Of a stretch of DNA of 37,079 bases, positions 1 through 7,512 are shown piece by piece; position 1 is the stretch's first letter, and the number at the start of each line of letters is the position of its first letter. The DNA is from Blautia sp. (GTDB taxonomy: Bacteria; Bacillota; Clostridia; Lachnospirales; Lachnospiraceae): positions 1 through 37,079 of the forward strand of contig JAMPHB010000011.1 in assembly GCA_023663685.1 (NCBI GenBank). The letters are read 5' to 3'. The position numbers and the translations under genes were made by a program. A model generated the notes under the pieces. That model did no database searches and was not told the DNA's origin. It was given only the letters and a program-made list of their open reading frames with translations.

Positions 1-1597
1 CCGCAAGCTTGGGATTGCGGAACATATCCATGACGCCGTGGTAACAGATTCTGTCACCGCTCCCGAAATCTTTATGTGTATTGTAATCGAACATGCACCA
101 GCCGAAGCTTCCCGCAATGTCTTTTTCCCCCGCCACCGCATCGAGTACATTCGCGTGGCGGATCGCATGTTCCGCCCTGTGTTCCTCCCAGTCAAAAGAT
201 TTGGAGGGAAACATATGCCCGTTATACTCGCTGACCAGATACGCCTTATTCATATCCGACGTCACATCTGCTTTTTTATCACAGCCTCTTGCTTTTCCAT
301 CATGGACAAAATCGTTGTATGTATAGACGTCCTCCAAAAGACGGCTCTTTTTGTGTGCCCTCACGCCCCCGGTCGGTCTGGAGGGGTCTAACGCGCGGGC
401 GGCGGCGTTTGTCTTTTGATAAAACGCATCCTCATCGCGCGACTCATTGATGCGGACGCCCCACAGAATGATGGAAGTATGATTCCGGTACTGCCGCACC
501 ATATCCCGCACATTTTCCACCGCCTGCCGCTTCCAGTCTTCATCACCGATATGCTGCCATCCCGGAATCTCCGTAAATACCAGCAGGCCAAGCTCGTCGC
601 ATCGTTCCAGAAAATAATGTGACTGCGGATAATGCGAGGTTCTCACCGCATTGAGCCCTAATTCCTTTTTCAGAATATCCGCATCCATCCTCTGCATGGA
701 CTTTGGCATGGCATATCCCACATACGGATAGCTCTGGTGACGGTTCAGTCCGCGGATTTTTATTTTTTTCCCGTTCAGGTAAAAGCCGTCTGCCCGAAAC
801 TCTGCCTTGCGGAATCCGAATGTCACGGTCTTTTTGTCTACCACATTTCCGTTTTGTTTTAATTCCGTCTTTATCTCATAAAGATACGGATGTTTCGTAC
901 TCCAGAGCCTGACAGAATCCACCGGAAAACGCAGCGTTTTCTTTGAGGCGTTTAAGGCCGCTTCGCCTAACAGGCGGTACTCGCTGTCCGTTTTCTTTTT
1001 TATGTACTGGCAGATGGAAAGACCCTCCGCCTCTTTGTTCAGGGTAAGCTCAGAAACCGCCGTTATTCTTTTTCCACTCCCTGCGCCAAACTCGGAACGG
1101 ATAAATACATCCTGCAGATAAACGGGATTCTTAATATCCAGATACACGTCCCGGTAAATCCCGCCATAAGTCATATAGTCCACGACGAAGCCGAACGGCG
1201 GTATGTTAAGCGTCTCCCGGCTGTCCACCTTAATCACCAGAACGTTTTTCTCCCCATAGCGGAGTTTCTCCGACAGATCAATGGAAAAAGCCGTATATCC
1301 GCAGGAATGCCCGCCGACTTTTTCTCCATTCAGATAAACTTCGCTCTCGTGCGCCGCGCCGTCAAGCGTCAGGATCACCCGCCAGCCTTTCCAGCCTTTT
1401 TTCGCTGTAATCACTTTCCGGTACCCGCTCACCATCTGATATATATGCTCGTCAAAATAATGCAGCGGAGTTTCTTTGCAGGTATGCGGAAGCCTGACCT
1501 CTGTCATCTCTTCTTGAGCATAATCCTCATCAAAAATCCGCTCGCTGAAATGCTCTGTAAAACGCCAGCCGTTGTTTAAATACACTCTCTCCTGCAT
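1..1597 (-). CDS. Glycoside hydrolase family 2 (beta-galactosidase type), 3' end cut by window
   Basis: The frame is open from an ATG at 1597 to the window edge, giving 532 codons without a stop. The protein starts MQERVYLNNGWRF and has the GH2 order: jelly-roll sugar-binding domain (about residues 10-170, with LDGAAHESEVYLNGEKVG), Ig-like domain (about 175-270) and TIM barrel. The acid/base is probably E385 in ILWGVRINES and the nucleophile E457 in LVSEYNGHM. It probably removes terminal beta-linked galactose (glucuronide is possible) from oligosaccharides in the cytoplasm, as no signal peptide is seen. GGAGG at 1603-1607 precedes the start. The TetR stop lies only 12 bp upstream, so the two are co-transcribed. 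The substrate is inferred. Confidence 0.9.
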   Translation of the reverse strand, partial: MQERVYLNNGWRFTEHFSERIFDEDYAQEEMTEVRLPHTCKETPLHYFDEHIYQMVSGYRKVITAKKGWKGWRVILTLDGAAHESEVYLNGEKVGGHSCGYTAFSIDLSEKLRYGEKNVLVIKVDSRETLNIPPFGFVVDYMTYGGIYRDVYLDIKNPVYLQDVFIRSEFGAGSGKRITAVSELTLNKEAEGLSICQYIKKKTDSEYRLLGEAALNASKKTLRFPVDSVRLWSTKHPYLYEIKTELKQNGNVVDKKTVTFGFRKAEFRADGFYLNGKKIKIRGLNRHQSYPYVGYAMPKSMQRMDADILKKELGLNAVRTSHYPQSHYFLERCDELGLLVFTEIPGWQHIGDEDWKRQAVENVRDMVRQYRNHTSIILWGVRINESRDEDAFYQKTNAAARALDPSRPTGGVRAHKKSRLLEDVYTYNDFVHDGKARGCDKKADVTSDMNKAYLVSEYNGHMFPSKSFDWEEHRAEHAIRHANVLDAVAGEKDIAGSFGWCMFDYNTHKDFGSGDRICYHGVMDMFRNPKLA

Positions 1598-1609
1598 ACG
1601 CTTCCTCCA

Positions 1610-2170
1610 TTATTCCATAATGATTCCACTCATTAAAATATCAACTACTTCGTCCAGTGCGTCCGTATAGGAAATGTGATTCCGTATCAGAATATCCCTC
1701 TGGAAAAACTGCTCCAGCGACGCCTCCAGCATCATTTTCAAAATCGGAATCTTAATCGGGCGGATGCAGCCCTCTTCGATTCCTTTTTCAATCAGGGCAA
1801 TCGTATTCTCCCATCCGGTTTCCAGACGGTGTTCGATTTGCTTATAGATCTTGGGGTATTTGTCTTTCATCAGATAAAGCTGACGGAAATCCACTTCCTT
1901 ATACGCCTCCGGCAGCACGCCTAAAATCATGCGCACCTTTTCCACCGTTTCCAGCGTTTCGTCTTCGACAATCTCCCTCTCGCTTTTTTTAATCATATCA
2001 AACAGGTAGTCCACCATGGCAAGAAACATGTCGTTTTTATCACGAAATACCGTATAAATCGTTTTCTTGCTCATCTTTAACCGCGCGGCGATATCGTCCA
2101 TTGTAAATTTCAGGCCTTTTTCATTAAATACCTGAAGCGTTCCCTCTAAAATTGTTTCCCGCAATTCCAT
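1610..2170 (-). CDS. TetR/AcrR family regulator of the GH2 operon
   Basis: This 186-residue protein has an N-terminal TetR helix-turn-helix (about residues 8-52): FTMDDIAARLKMSKKTIYTVF followed by RDKNDMF. The all-helical C-terminal ligand domain is not recognisable as to ligand. It is the first gene of an operon with the GH2 enzyme, and the upstream region holds two long inverted operators around a good promoter, which suggests autoregulation and control of the glycosidase. AGGAG just upstream of the ATG supports the start. TetR regulation of a GH2 gene is less usual than AraC or LacI control, so the inducer may be a glycoside or aglycone; this is inference. Confidence 0.9.
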   Translation of the reverse strand: MELRETILEGTLQVFNEKGLKFTMDDIAARLKMSKKTIYTVFRDKNDMFLAMVDYLFDMIKKSEREIVEDETLETVEKVRMILGVLPEAYKEVDFRQLYLMKDKYPKIYKQIEHRLETGWENTIALIEKGIEEGCIRPIKIPILKMMLEASLEQFFQRDILIRNHISYTDALDEVVDILMSGIIME

Positions 2171-2208
2171 TTTTTAACTCCTATTTGAACATCAGCCCAT
2201 GCTCCGAA

Positions 2209-2302
2209 GGAAACTGTTTTTTCAATTTTGGTTTCCTCTTTTTTCCATTATAAAATCCTTTCATGTAAAAAACAAGAAACCAAATTCACAAAAACAGTTT
2301 CC
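2209..2302 (-). promoter_or_regulatory. Promoter flanked by two inverted 28-bp operator copies
   Basis: On the minus strand the -10 TATAAT (2247-2252) lies 17 bp from a TTGTTT -35 (2270-2275). One 28-bp copy (2209-2236, plus strand GGAAACTG...GGTTTCC) lies downstream of the -10. A copy in opposite orientation (2275-2302, plus strand AGAAACCA...CAGTTTCC) covers the -35 edge. Each copy has GAAAC/GTTTC ends. The arrangement fits repression by the TetR protein encoded downstream. Confidence 0.65.
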
Positions 2303-2322
2303 ATTTTTTATTGATATGTAAC

Positions 2323-2355
2323 AAAAAAACGGGACTTCAAAAGAAGTCCCGTTTT
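2323..2355 (-). terminator. Rho-independent terminator after the FMN reductase gene
   Basis: The arms AAAACGGGACTTC and GAAGTCCCGTTTT (2326-2338 and 2343-2355) form a perfect stem with a 4-nt loop. On the minus strand the stem runs into a T-run. It ends the operon whose last gene stops at 2383. Confidence 0.85.
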
Positions 2356-2382
2356 GTATTTTCCCTTCAAAACCGCTCTGCC

Positions 2383-3015
2383 TTACCGTACAAAATTCGT
2401 AAAAACTGCCGGTTCCTGTTTCGGCAGCGCTACACCTGCCTTCTTTGCGGCTTCCAGGCATTTCAGAAGATATGCCATGTTCCGGCCTAATACCCGCATG
2501 GTGTAAAGCCCCTCCGCATCCTCCTTTACCTGCTCTGCAGTCGCTCCGTGTACCATATTCCAGTAGCGGGAGGAGACAACCGGCATCTCCTGGATAGTAA
2601 AATATTTGTTCATCTGGTCGAACGTCGCTGTAGTGCCGGCACGGCGGGCAGAAATCACGGCCGCTGCCGGTTTCATATAAAATGCCTTGTTTCCGTTTCC
2701 AATTTCCGAATAGAACAGACGATCCATGAAAGCCGTCATGCTGCCGCTGGCCGCGGCATAGTGAACCGGGCTTCCAAAAACAAATCCATCCGCCTCGTAT
2801 GCTTTTTCACGAAACTGGTTGACTGCATCGTCAAACACACATTTCCCTTTCTGGACACATGCCTTACATGCGATACAGCCACCGATGGGTTTATTTCCAA
2901 TCCAAAATATTTCTGTCTGAATACCCTCCTCATTTAAAGTTTCTGCCACTTCACAAAGTGCCGTGTATGTACAGCCCTCCTTATGCGGGCTGCCGTTTGC
3001 CAATAATACTTTCAT
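2383..3015 (-). CDS. Flavodoxin-fold NADPH-dependent FMN reductase / iron-sulfur flavoprotein-like
   Basis: The 210-residue protein opens with the flavodoxin-fold phosphate loop (MKVLLANGSPHKEGCTYTAL). It then has GCIACKACVQKGKC, a cysteine cluster (near residues 47-57) seen in iron-sulfur-flavoprotein relatives, and the GSPVHYAAASGSM flavin-contact segment. It probably transfers electrons from NAD(P)H to FMN or a small substrate in the cytoplasm. GGAGG precedes the ATG. It sits 31 bp after the aldo/keto reductase gene and is followed by a terminator, so it is the last gene of that operon. Whether it binds an Fe-S cluster cannot be told; a full set of spaced cysteines is not obvious. Confidence 0.88.
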   Translation of the reverse strand: MKVLLANGSPHKEGCTYTALCEVAETLNEEGIQTEIFWIGNKPIGGCIACKACVQKGKCVFDDAVNQFREKAYEADGFVFGSPVHYAAASGSMTAFMDRLFYSEIGNGNKAFYMKPAAAVISARRAGTTATFDQMNKYFTIQEMPVVSSRYWNMVHGATAEQVKEDAEGLYTMRVLGRNMAYLLKCLEAAKKAGVALPKQEPAVFTNFVR

Positions 3016-3046
3016 CCTAATTTCCTCCCGCTAAATAAAAATCTTC

Positions 3047-4054
3047 CTACTGTTTCTTCCCTGCAATCCGTGAACCGCCGAAGACCTCGGACATTTCTAT
3101 CCGATCCAGCGCATCATCAAGTGCTCCCACCTCCTCCGCAGACAGCTCCACATCTGCGGCGCCTGCATTCTCCTTCATGCGTTCTGTTTTGCGCGTGCCG
3201 GGAATTGGGACAATCCACGGCTTTTTACACAGCATCCACGCCATGGAAATCTGCGCGGGCGTCGCATTTTTATCTTCGGCTATGGTGCTAAGCAGCCCCA
3301 GAAGCTTCTGATTCTGTTCAACTGCTTCGTCCGTAAACTGCGGCATATTGCTTCGGTAATCCAGCTTTTTGTCAAATGAAACGCCTTTGCCGTAAGCTCC
3401 GGTCAGAAAGCCGTTTGCCATCGGGGAAAACGCCACGAAACCGACTCCAAGTTCTTCCAGAGCCGGAAACAGTGCTTCGTAATGCCGCGCCATCATGGAA
3501 TAACGGTTTTCTACCGCTGTCACCGGGCAGACCGCGTGGGCTCTGCGCAGATACTCCTCACTGGCTTCGGAAATCCCCCAGTGAAGGATTTTTCCTTCCC
3601 TGATAAGCTCCGCCATTGTCCCGGCAACGGTTTCCGGCTCCACCGCCGGGTCAATGCGGTGTTGGAAATATAAATCAATGTGGTCCGTCTGCAGCCGTTT
3701 CAATGATCCGTCTACAGAAGCGCGGATTACTTCCGGCCGGGAATCGGGAATGAGTGGATGGTTTGTCCGGGTACTTTCCATATCAAAATGGATTCCAAAT
3801 TTACTGACAATCTGCACATTGCTGCGAACCTCTTTCAATGATTCACCCACCAGCTCCTCATTCTGATGCGGCTCCTCCGGCGTCCCATAAACCTCCGCCG
3901 TGTCAAACAGCGTATATCCCATTTCATACGCCGTCCGTATTGCTTTTACCGCCTCCTTTCTTTCTGTCGGCGCGCCATAGGCATGGGAAAAACCCATGCA
4001 CCCAAGCCCCACGGCAGAAACCTTTAGCCCGTTTCCTAAGATACGCTGTTCCAT
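3047..4054 (-). CDS. Aldo/keto reductase
   Basis: This 335-residue NADPH-dependent oxidoreductase has the AKR tetrad: D51 and Y56 in FDTAEVYG, K85 in IVSKFG and H132 in LYFQHRID. The C-terminal IPGTRKTERMKENAGA segment is the usual cofactor 2'-phosphate site. It reduces aldehydes or ketones in the cytoplasm; the substrate is unknown. GGGAGG, 7 nt before the ATG, supports the start. It is followed by the FMN reductase and preceded by the truncated flavodoxin, and such sets are common in LysR-linked redox clusters of Clostridia. Its promoter region resembles that before the flavin reductase at 6765. Confidence 0.93.
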   Translation of the reverse strand: MEQRILGNGLKVSAVGLGCMGFSHAYGAPTERKEAVKAIRTAYEMGYTLFDTAEVYGTPEEPHQNEELVGESLKEVRSNVQIVSKFGIHFDMESTRTNHPLIPDSRPEVIRASVDGSLKRLQTDHIDLYFQHRIDPAVEPETVAGTMAELIREGKILHWGISEASEEYLRRAHAVCPVTAVENRYSMMARHYEALFPALEELGVGFVAFSPMANGFLTGAYGKGVSFDKKLDYRSNMPQFTDEAVEQNQKLLGLLSTIAEDKNATPAQISMAWMLCKKPWIVPIPGTRKTERMKENAGAADVELSAEEVGALDDALDRIEMSEVFGGSRIAGKKQ

Positions 4055-4098
4055 TCCTTATCCTCCCATTACTGTGTGGCATACATATTGTTTCAGCT

Positions 4099-4152
4099 TT
4101 AATACTTTAATTGAACAATCTATTTATTCACTGTTTTCTGTGAAGGAATGTC
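4099..4152 (-). pseudogene. Decayed C-terminal tail of the truncated flavodoxin
   Basis: In frame after the TAA at 4153-4155 the minus strand reads DIPSQKTVNK, a TAG (4120-4122) and IVQLKY, then TAA (4099-4101). The intact paralogue ends YDIPSQKTVNKWIDKLKY. So two nonsense changes (Tyr to TAA, Trp to TAG) remove the tail, while the rest is still nearly identical. This points to recent loss. Confidence 0.8.
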
Positions 4153-4821
4153 TTAAAAATTTTGCCCACTCAGCCAATTCCGGACATCATTCTCTGAAAC
4201 GCCGGAAGAAAACCTCTCACCGTCAAGCCAGTCCCCCGTGCCCGCCATTTCTTCAAGCAGAGTTCCGCTGTCTCCCAGCTCGCTGCTTGCAGAGGTGCAG
4301 AATGGAACCACCGTCTTTCCTGTAAAATCATTTGCTTTTACAAACGTGTCTGTCGGCCATGCGGCAATCCCCCACCAGATGGGAAATCCGATGAAAACCG
4401 TGTCGTAGGATTCCCAGCCGGGAACCGCCGTTTCCACAAGCGGGATATCCCTTGCCTCCGGATTATCATGTTCATATACAACCCTGCTGCCGTCATCCGT
4501 CCAGTCCAGATCTTCAGCACTATATGGCTCCTGCGGCACAAGTTCAAAGATATCGCCGTTTACAGCTGCCGCAATATACTCTGCGGCTCTCTTTGTGTTG
4601 CCTGATGCAGAGTAATAAACGACAAGTGTTTTTCCCTCTCTCACCTCTTCTTCTGCCGGTGCTTCCGTTTCCGCACTTTCTGACTCTGCCGGTGAATCTT
4701 TTGCCTGTTTTAATGCATCGGCGGAAGAATCCTGCTGCCTTCCGGCACCGCTGCCACACGCACAGAGGCCGAATGCCAGCGTCAGGCTTAAAAACAATCT
4801 CACTATTTTTCTCATGGTCAT
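4153..4821 (-). CDS. Exported lipoprotein flavodoxin, C-terminally truncated by a nonsense codon
   Basis: The product is a flavodoxin domain behind a lipoprotein signal (lipobox LCAC, with the lipidated Cys near residue 22 from this start). A Ser/Glu-rich linker follows, then the FMN phosphate loop TLVVYYSASGNTKRAAEYI and the isoalloxazine-side GFPIWWG. I chose ATG 4821 because GGAG lies 6 nt before it; ATG 4815 is also possible. It is probably membrane-anchored on the outer face. The closest relative is the flavodoxin at 6846-7475, which continues NFYDIPSQKTVNKWIDKLKY. Here the codon after NF is TAA, and the rest of the tail is still readable downstream with a second stop at the Trp position. 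The last helix of about 16 residues is lost. Confidence 0.88.
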   Translation of the reverse strand: MTMRKIVRLFLSLTLAFGLCACGSGAGRQQDSSADALKQAKDSPAESESAETEAPAEEEVREGKTLVVYYSASGNTKRAAEYIAAAVNGDIFELVPQEPYSAEDLDWTDDGSRVVYEHDNPEARDIPLVETAVPGWESYDTVFIGFPIWWGIAAWPTDTFVKANDFTGKTVVPFCTSASSELGDSGTLLEEMAGTGDWLDGERFSSGVSENDVRNWLSGQNF

Positions 4822-4850
4822 AATCCTCTCCACCTCTTAATTCTCTGTTT

Positions 4851-6011
4851 TTAAAGGCACTCTTCCAGAATCTCTAAGATTTCTTCCCTGGAGAACTTTT
4901 TACAGCATCCGGCCGTAAGGTTGCAGGTGTCAGCCACGTTTTTCAATATATCTTTGTCGGTAATTCCCATTTCGGTAAGTGTGGCCGGCATCCCGATTTC
5001 CTTCACGAAATCCGCCAGTGCCTGCACCCCCGCCTCCGCCAGTGCTTCCTTCGTCCTTCCTTCCCCGGAAATTCCCCAGACATTCCGGGCAAAACGGGCA
5101 AACTGGTCAACCCCTCCCTGTACATATGGCGGTAGAGCACAGGATGGATCACCGCCAGCCCCTGCCCGTGGTTGCAATCGGTGTATGCGCCAAGCTGGTG
5201 CTCAATCTGATGTGCCTGAAAATCCGTCACTTTGCCAATTTTTAAGATTCCGTTCTCGCCCATGGCAGACGCCCACATCAGTTCGCTTCTGGCTTCCATG
5301 TCGTCCATATTTTTTAGCAGGGCGCGGATATTGCGAATGGTATTTTTCATCACGGCTTCCGCAATTTCATCTGAAAGAGTGACTTCTCTGGGGCTTCCGA
5401 AATATGTTTCCATACAGTGGCTTAACGTGTCAAATGCTCCGGAAATCACCTGCTTTTTTGGAAGTGTCATGGTATATGCGGGGTCTAATACTGCAAAGTC
5501 CGCATAAGCGCCCAGCACTCCCGCTTTCTGCTTTGCCGCCTCATTCGTGATGACTGCACCGTTGTTCATTTCCGCGCCGGTGCCGGAAGCTGTGACAACC
5601 GCCCCCATCGGCACAAATTCTGTCGGATATTTGTGATCCGTAAATTCCATGTCCCAGATGTCGGCGTCCGTGACGGCCTGCGCCGCGATAATTTTACAAC
5701 AGTCGATTACGCTGCCGCCGCCCACGGCAAGGATGAAATCAACATTTTTCTCCCTTACCAGCACCGCGCCCTCCTGCACCTTTTTATAGGTCGGGTTGGG
5801 CATAATCCCGGAAAACTCCACAATCTCCTTTCCGGCTTCCTTCAGCAGGCTGCACATTTCATCAAATACGCCGCTCTTCTTCACAGAACCGCCGCCGTAT
5901 GCAATCATCACTGTTTTTCCGTATTTTCCCATTTCCGCCGGAAGTGCCTTCCCTGCCGCGTCCTTTCCAAAATATACCTTTGTCGGATAAGAATAAATAA
6001 AATCTTTCATT
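4851..6011 (-). pseudogene. Iron-containing alcohol dehydrogenase (butanol dehydrogenase type) with one frameshift
   Basis: The two halves lie in different frames. The 5' part starts MKDFIYSYPTKVYFG (ATG 6011, GGAGG 8 nt upstream) and carries the nucleotide-binding GGGSVIDCCKII and metal-site FDTLSHCMETYFG and AHQIEHQLGAYTDCNHGQG motifs. After VLYRHMYREG the frame runs out, and the family sequence VDQFARFARNVWG resumes in another frame to LEILEECL (stop at 4851). One extra G in the GGGG run (plus-strand CCCC, 5111-5114) would restore about 386 codons. The enzyme would interconvert aldehydes and alcohols with NAD(P)H. It could be a true inactivating deletion or a homopolymer sequencing error. 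Confidence 0.85.
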
Positions 6012-6090
6012 GCCATAACCTCCGTTTTCCATGTCCTAAAACAAAACCTCCTTAAAGCTTTTCTGCCAGATAGTCCCCACATTCTCAATT

Positions 6091-6125
6091 ATAAAAGAAT
6101 CGAGACTCCGGAAGAAGTCTCGATT
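6091..6125 (-). terminator. Terminator after the flavin reductase gene
   Basis: The arms AATCGAGACT (6098-6107) and AGTCTCGATT (6116-6125) enclose an 8-nt loop. On the minus strand a CTTTTAT tract follows. The core is almost the same DNA as the terminator at 8718-8747. Confidence 0.7.
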
Positions 6126-6207
6126 TGTTTTCCAGTATATACCTTTTGGTGTTTACTTGTTTAAGGAAATTACAATTTACCGATATGGCATCCGTTTTAT
6201 GGATACT

Positions 6208-6765
6208 TCACTCGATTTTTGCCCCATCTGAAAACGCATTGCCAACCCGTTCCCCCAGTACAAGATACCCGTTATTGACAGGGTCAAACGAAATGGGACG
6301 CAGCTTTGTGGGATCAACCATGCCGTCTTCGCCGAGAACCGATTCGTCAGCGCTGACATTGACAATCTCTCCAATCACATTTCCGTCCTCATTAAACTTT
6401 ACAAGCCTGCACTCTAAAGCCATTGGCAGCTCATTGATCACGGGCGCGTCCACATGGACGCTTTTTGTCACGGTAAACCCTGCCTTTTTCAGCTTGTCCG
6501 GCTCCTTGTTCCCGGATACAAGACCGACATAGTCGCAGGCCGCAACATGCCTCTCGTCGGCAAAGCTGACGGTAAACGCCTCCTTTGTCCTGATATTTTC
6601 CGTGGTCTTATGATCCGCACTGAGACAGAGAACAACCTTGTCTGCGTCATAAATTCCGCCCCATGCGGCATTCATGGCATCCGCCTCCCCCTTCTCATCA
6701 TAGGTTCCGATAATCAGCACCGGAAGGGGATACATCCATGTTTTTGCTCCGAAATCTTTTCTCAT
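6208..6765 (-). CDS. Flavin reductase-like, FMN-binding split-barrel protein
   Basis: The 185-residue protein has the flavin reductase split-barrel pattern: MYPLPVLIIGTYDEKGEADAMNAAWGG near the start, then TTENIRTKEAFTVSFAD and DYVGLVSG. It likely binds FMN and reduces it, or uses reduced flavin for a partner enzyme, in the cytoplasm. AAGGAG, 8 nt before the ATG, supports the start. It lies 80 bp after the second exported flavodoxin and is followed by a terminator. The gap contains a segment resembling the one upstream of the aldo/keto reductase, so it may have its own promoter. Confidence 0.88.
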   Translation of the reverse strand: MRKDFGAKTWMYPLPVLIIGTYDEKGEADAMNAAWGGIYDADKVVLCLSADHKTTENIRTKEAFTVSFADERHVAACDYVGLVSGNKEPDKLKKAGFTVTKSVHVDAPVINELPMALECRLVKFNEDGNVIGEIVNVSADESVLGEDGMVDPTKLRPISFDPVNNGYLVLGERVGNAFSDGAKIE

Positions 6766-6845
6766 TGTTCCTGCTCCTTTTCATTTACATCTTTTAATAA
6801 TTTTATTCTGCATTACTGCATGGTATATATGATTCTATTTTAACT

Positions 6846-7475
6846 TTAATACTTTAATTTATCAATCCATTTATTTACAGTTTTCTGTGAGGGAATGTCG
6901 TAAAAATTGCGCCCTTTCAGCCATTTGGTTTTAGAGGAGATTGTCGCATTTTTCTTCAAATTCTTTGCACTGTCCCCAAGGCCGCTGCTGATCGACGTGG
7001 AAAACGGTACAACCGTCTTTCCTTTCAGGCTTACCTTTTCCACCAGCGTGTAGACAATGTGCGGTGCTTCTCCCCACCAGATCGGGTAGCCGATGTATAC
7101 GACGTCCGCCTTTTTTACTGCCTTTTTGATTTCCTTCAAATTAGAAATTTCCGGGCGCACATCGCTTTCCGCCGGAGAAGCTGCGGATTCATGCTCCTTT
7201 ACGACCCGGCTGTCGTCCTCGCCGTAATCCAAATCCTCGTCTGTATAAGGATCCGCCGCTTTAATCTCTATCAGCTTTCCCTTTGTTTTTTTCTGAATCT
7301 TCTTTGCCGCTCCTTTTGTCGTTCCCGTCGCGGAAAAATAAAGCACTACGATGTTTTTCTTTTCGGACTTTGCCTGCACAGTCATCTTTCCGATATTTAC
7401 CATGGAAATTACCATAACGAACATCAGCAGGACTGCGACTGCCTTTATTTTTTTGCTGCCATACTTTCTCATCAT
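6846..7475 (-). CDS. Exported flavodoxin (full-length paralogue)
   Basis: This is a 209-residue flavodoxin with an N-terminal hydrophobic signal (about residues 10-32, AVAVLLMFVMVISMVNIG), probably cleaved after VQA. The FMN loop is VVLYFSATGTTKGAAKKI and the second flavin contact is GYPIWWGEAPHIV. It probably carries electrons on the outer face of the membrane or stays anchored by its signal. GGAGG precedes the ATG pair. It lies 37 bp after the esterase gene in the same operon. It is clearly paralogous to 4153-4821, and the similarity continues into the 3' flanking DNA, showing duplication of a segment larger than the gene. Confidence 0.9.
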   Translation of the reverse strand: MMRKYGSKKIKAVAVLLMFVMVISMVNIGKMTVQAKSEKKNIVVLYFSATGTTKGAAKKIQKKTKGKLIEIKAADPYTDEDLDYGEDDSRVVKEHESAASPAESDVRPEISNLKEIKKAVKKADVVYIGYPIWWGEAPHIVYTLVEKVSLKGKTVVPFSTSISSGLGDSAKNLKKNATISSKTKWLKGRNFYDIPSQKTVNKWIDKLKY

Positions 7476-7512
7476 TGATTCCCTCCTACCTCAATATTTG
7501 TTTTAAAAATCC

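Noticed and set aside
6040-6090. Possible end of a lost gene (LAEKL then stop) before the alcohol dehydrogenase
   Set aside because: Only about ten residues can be read before an upstream stop; chance cannot be excluded.
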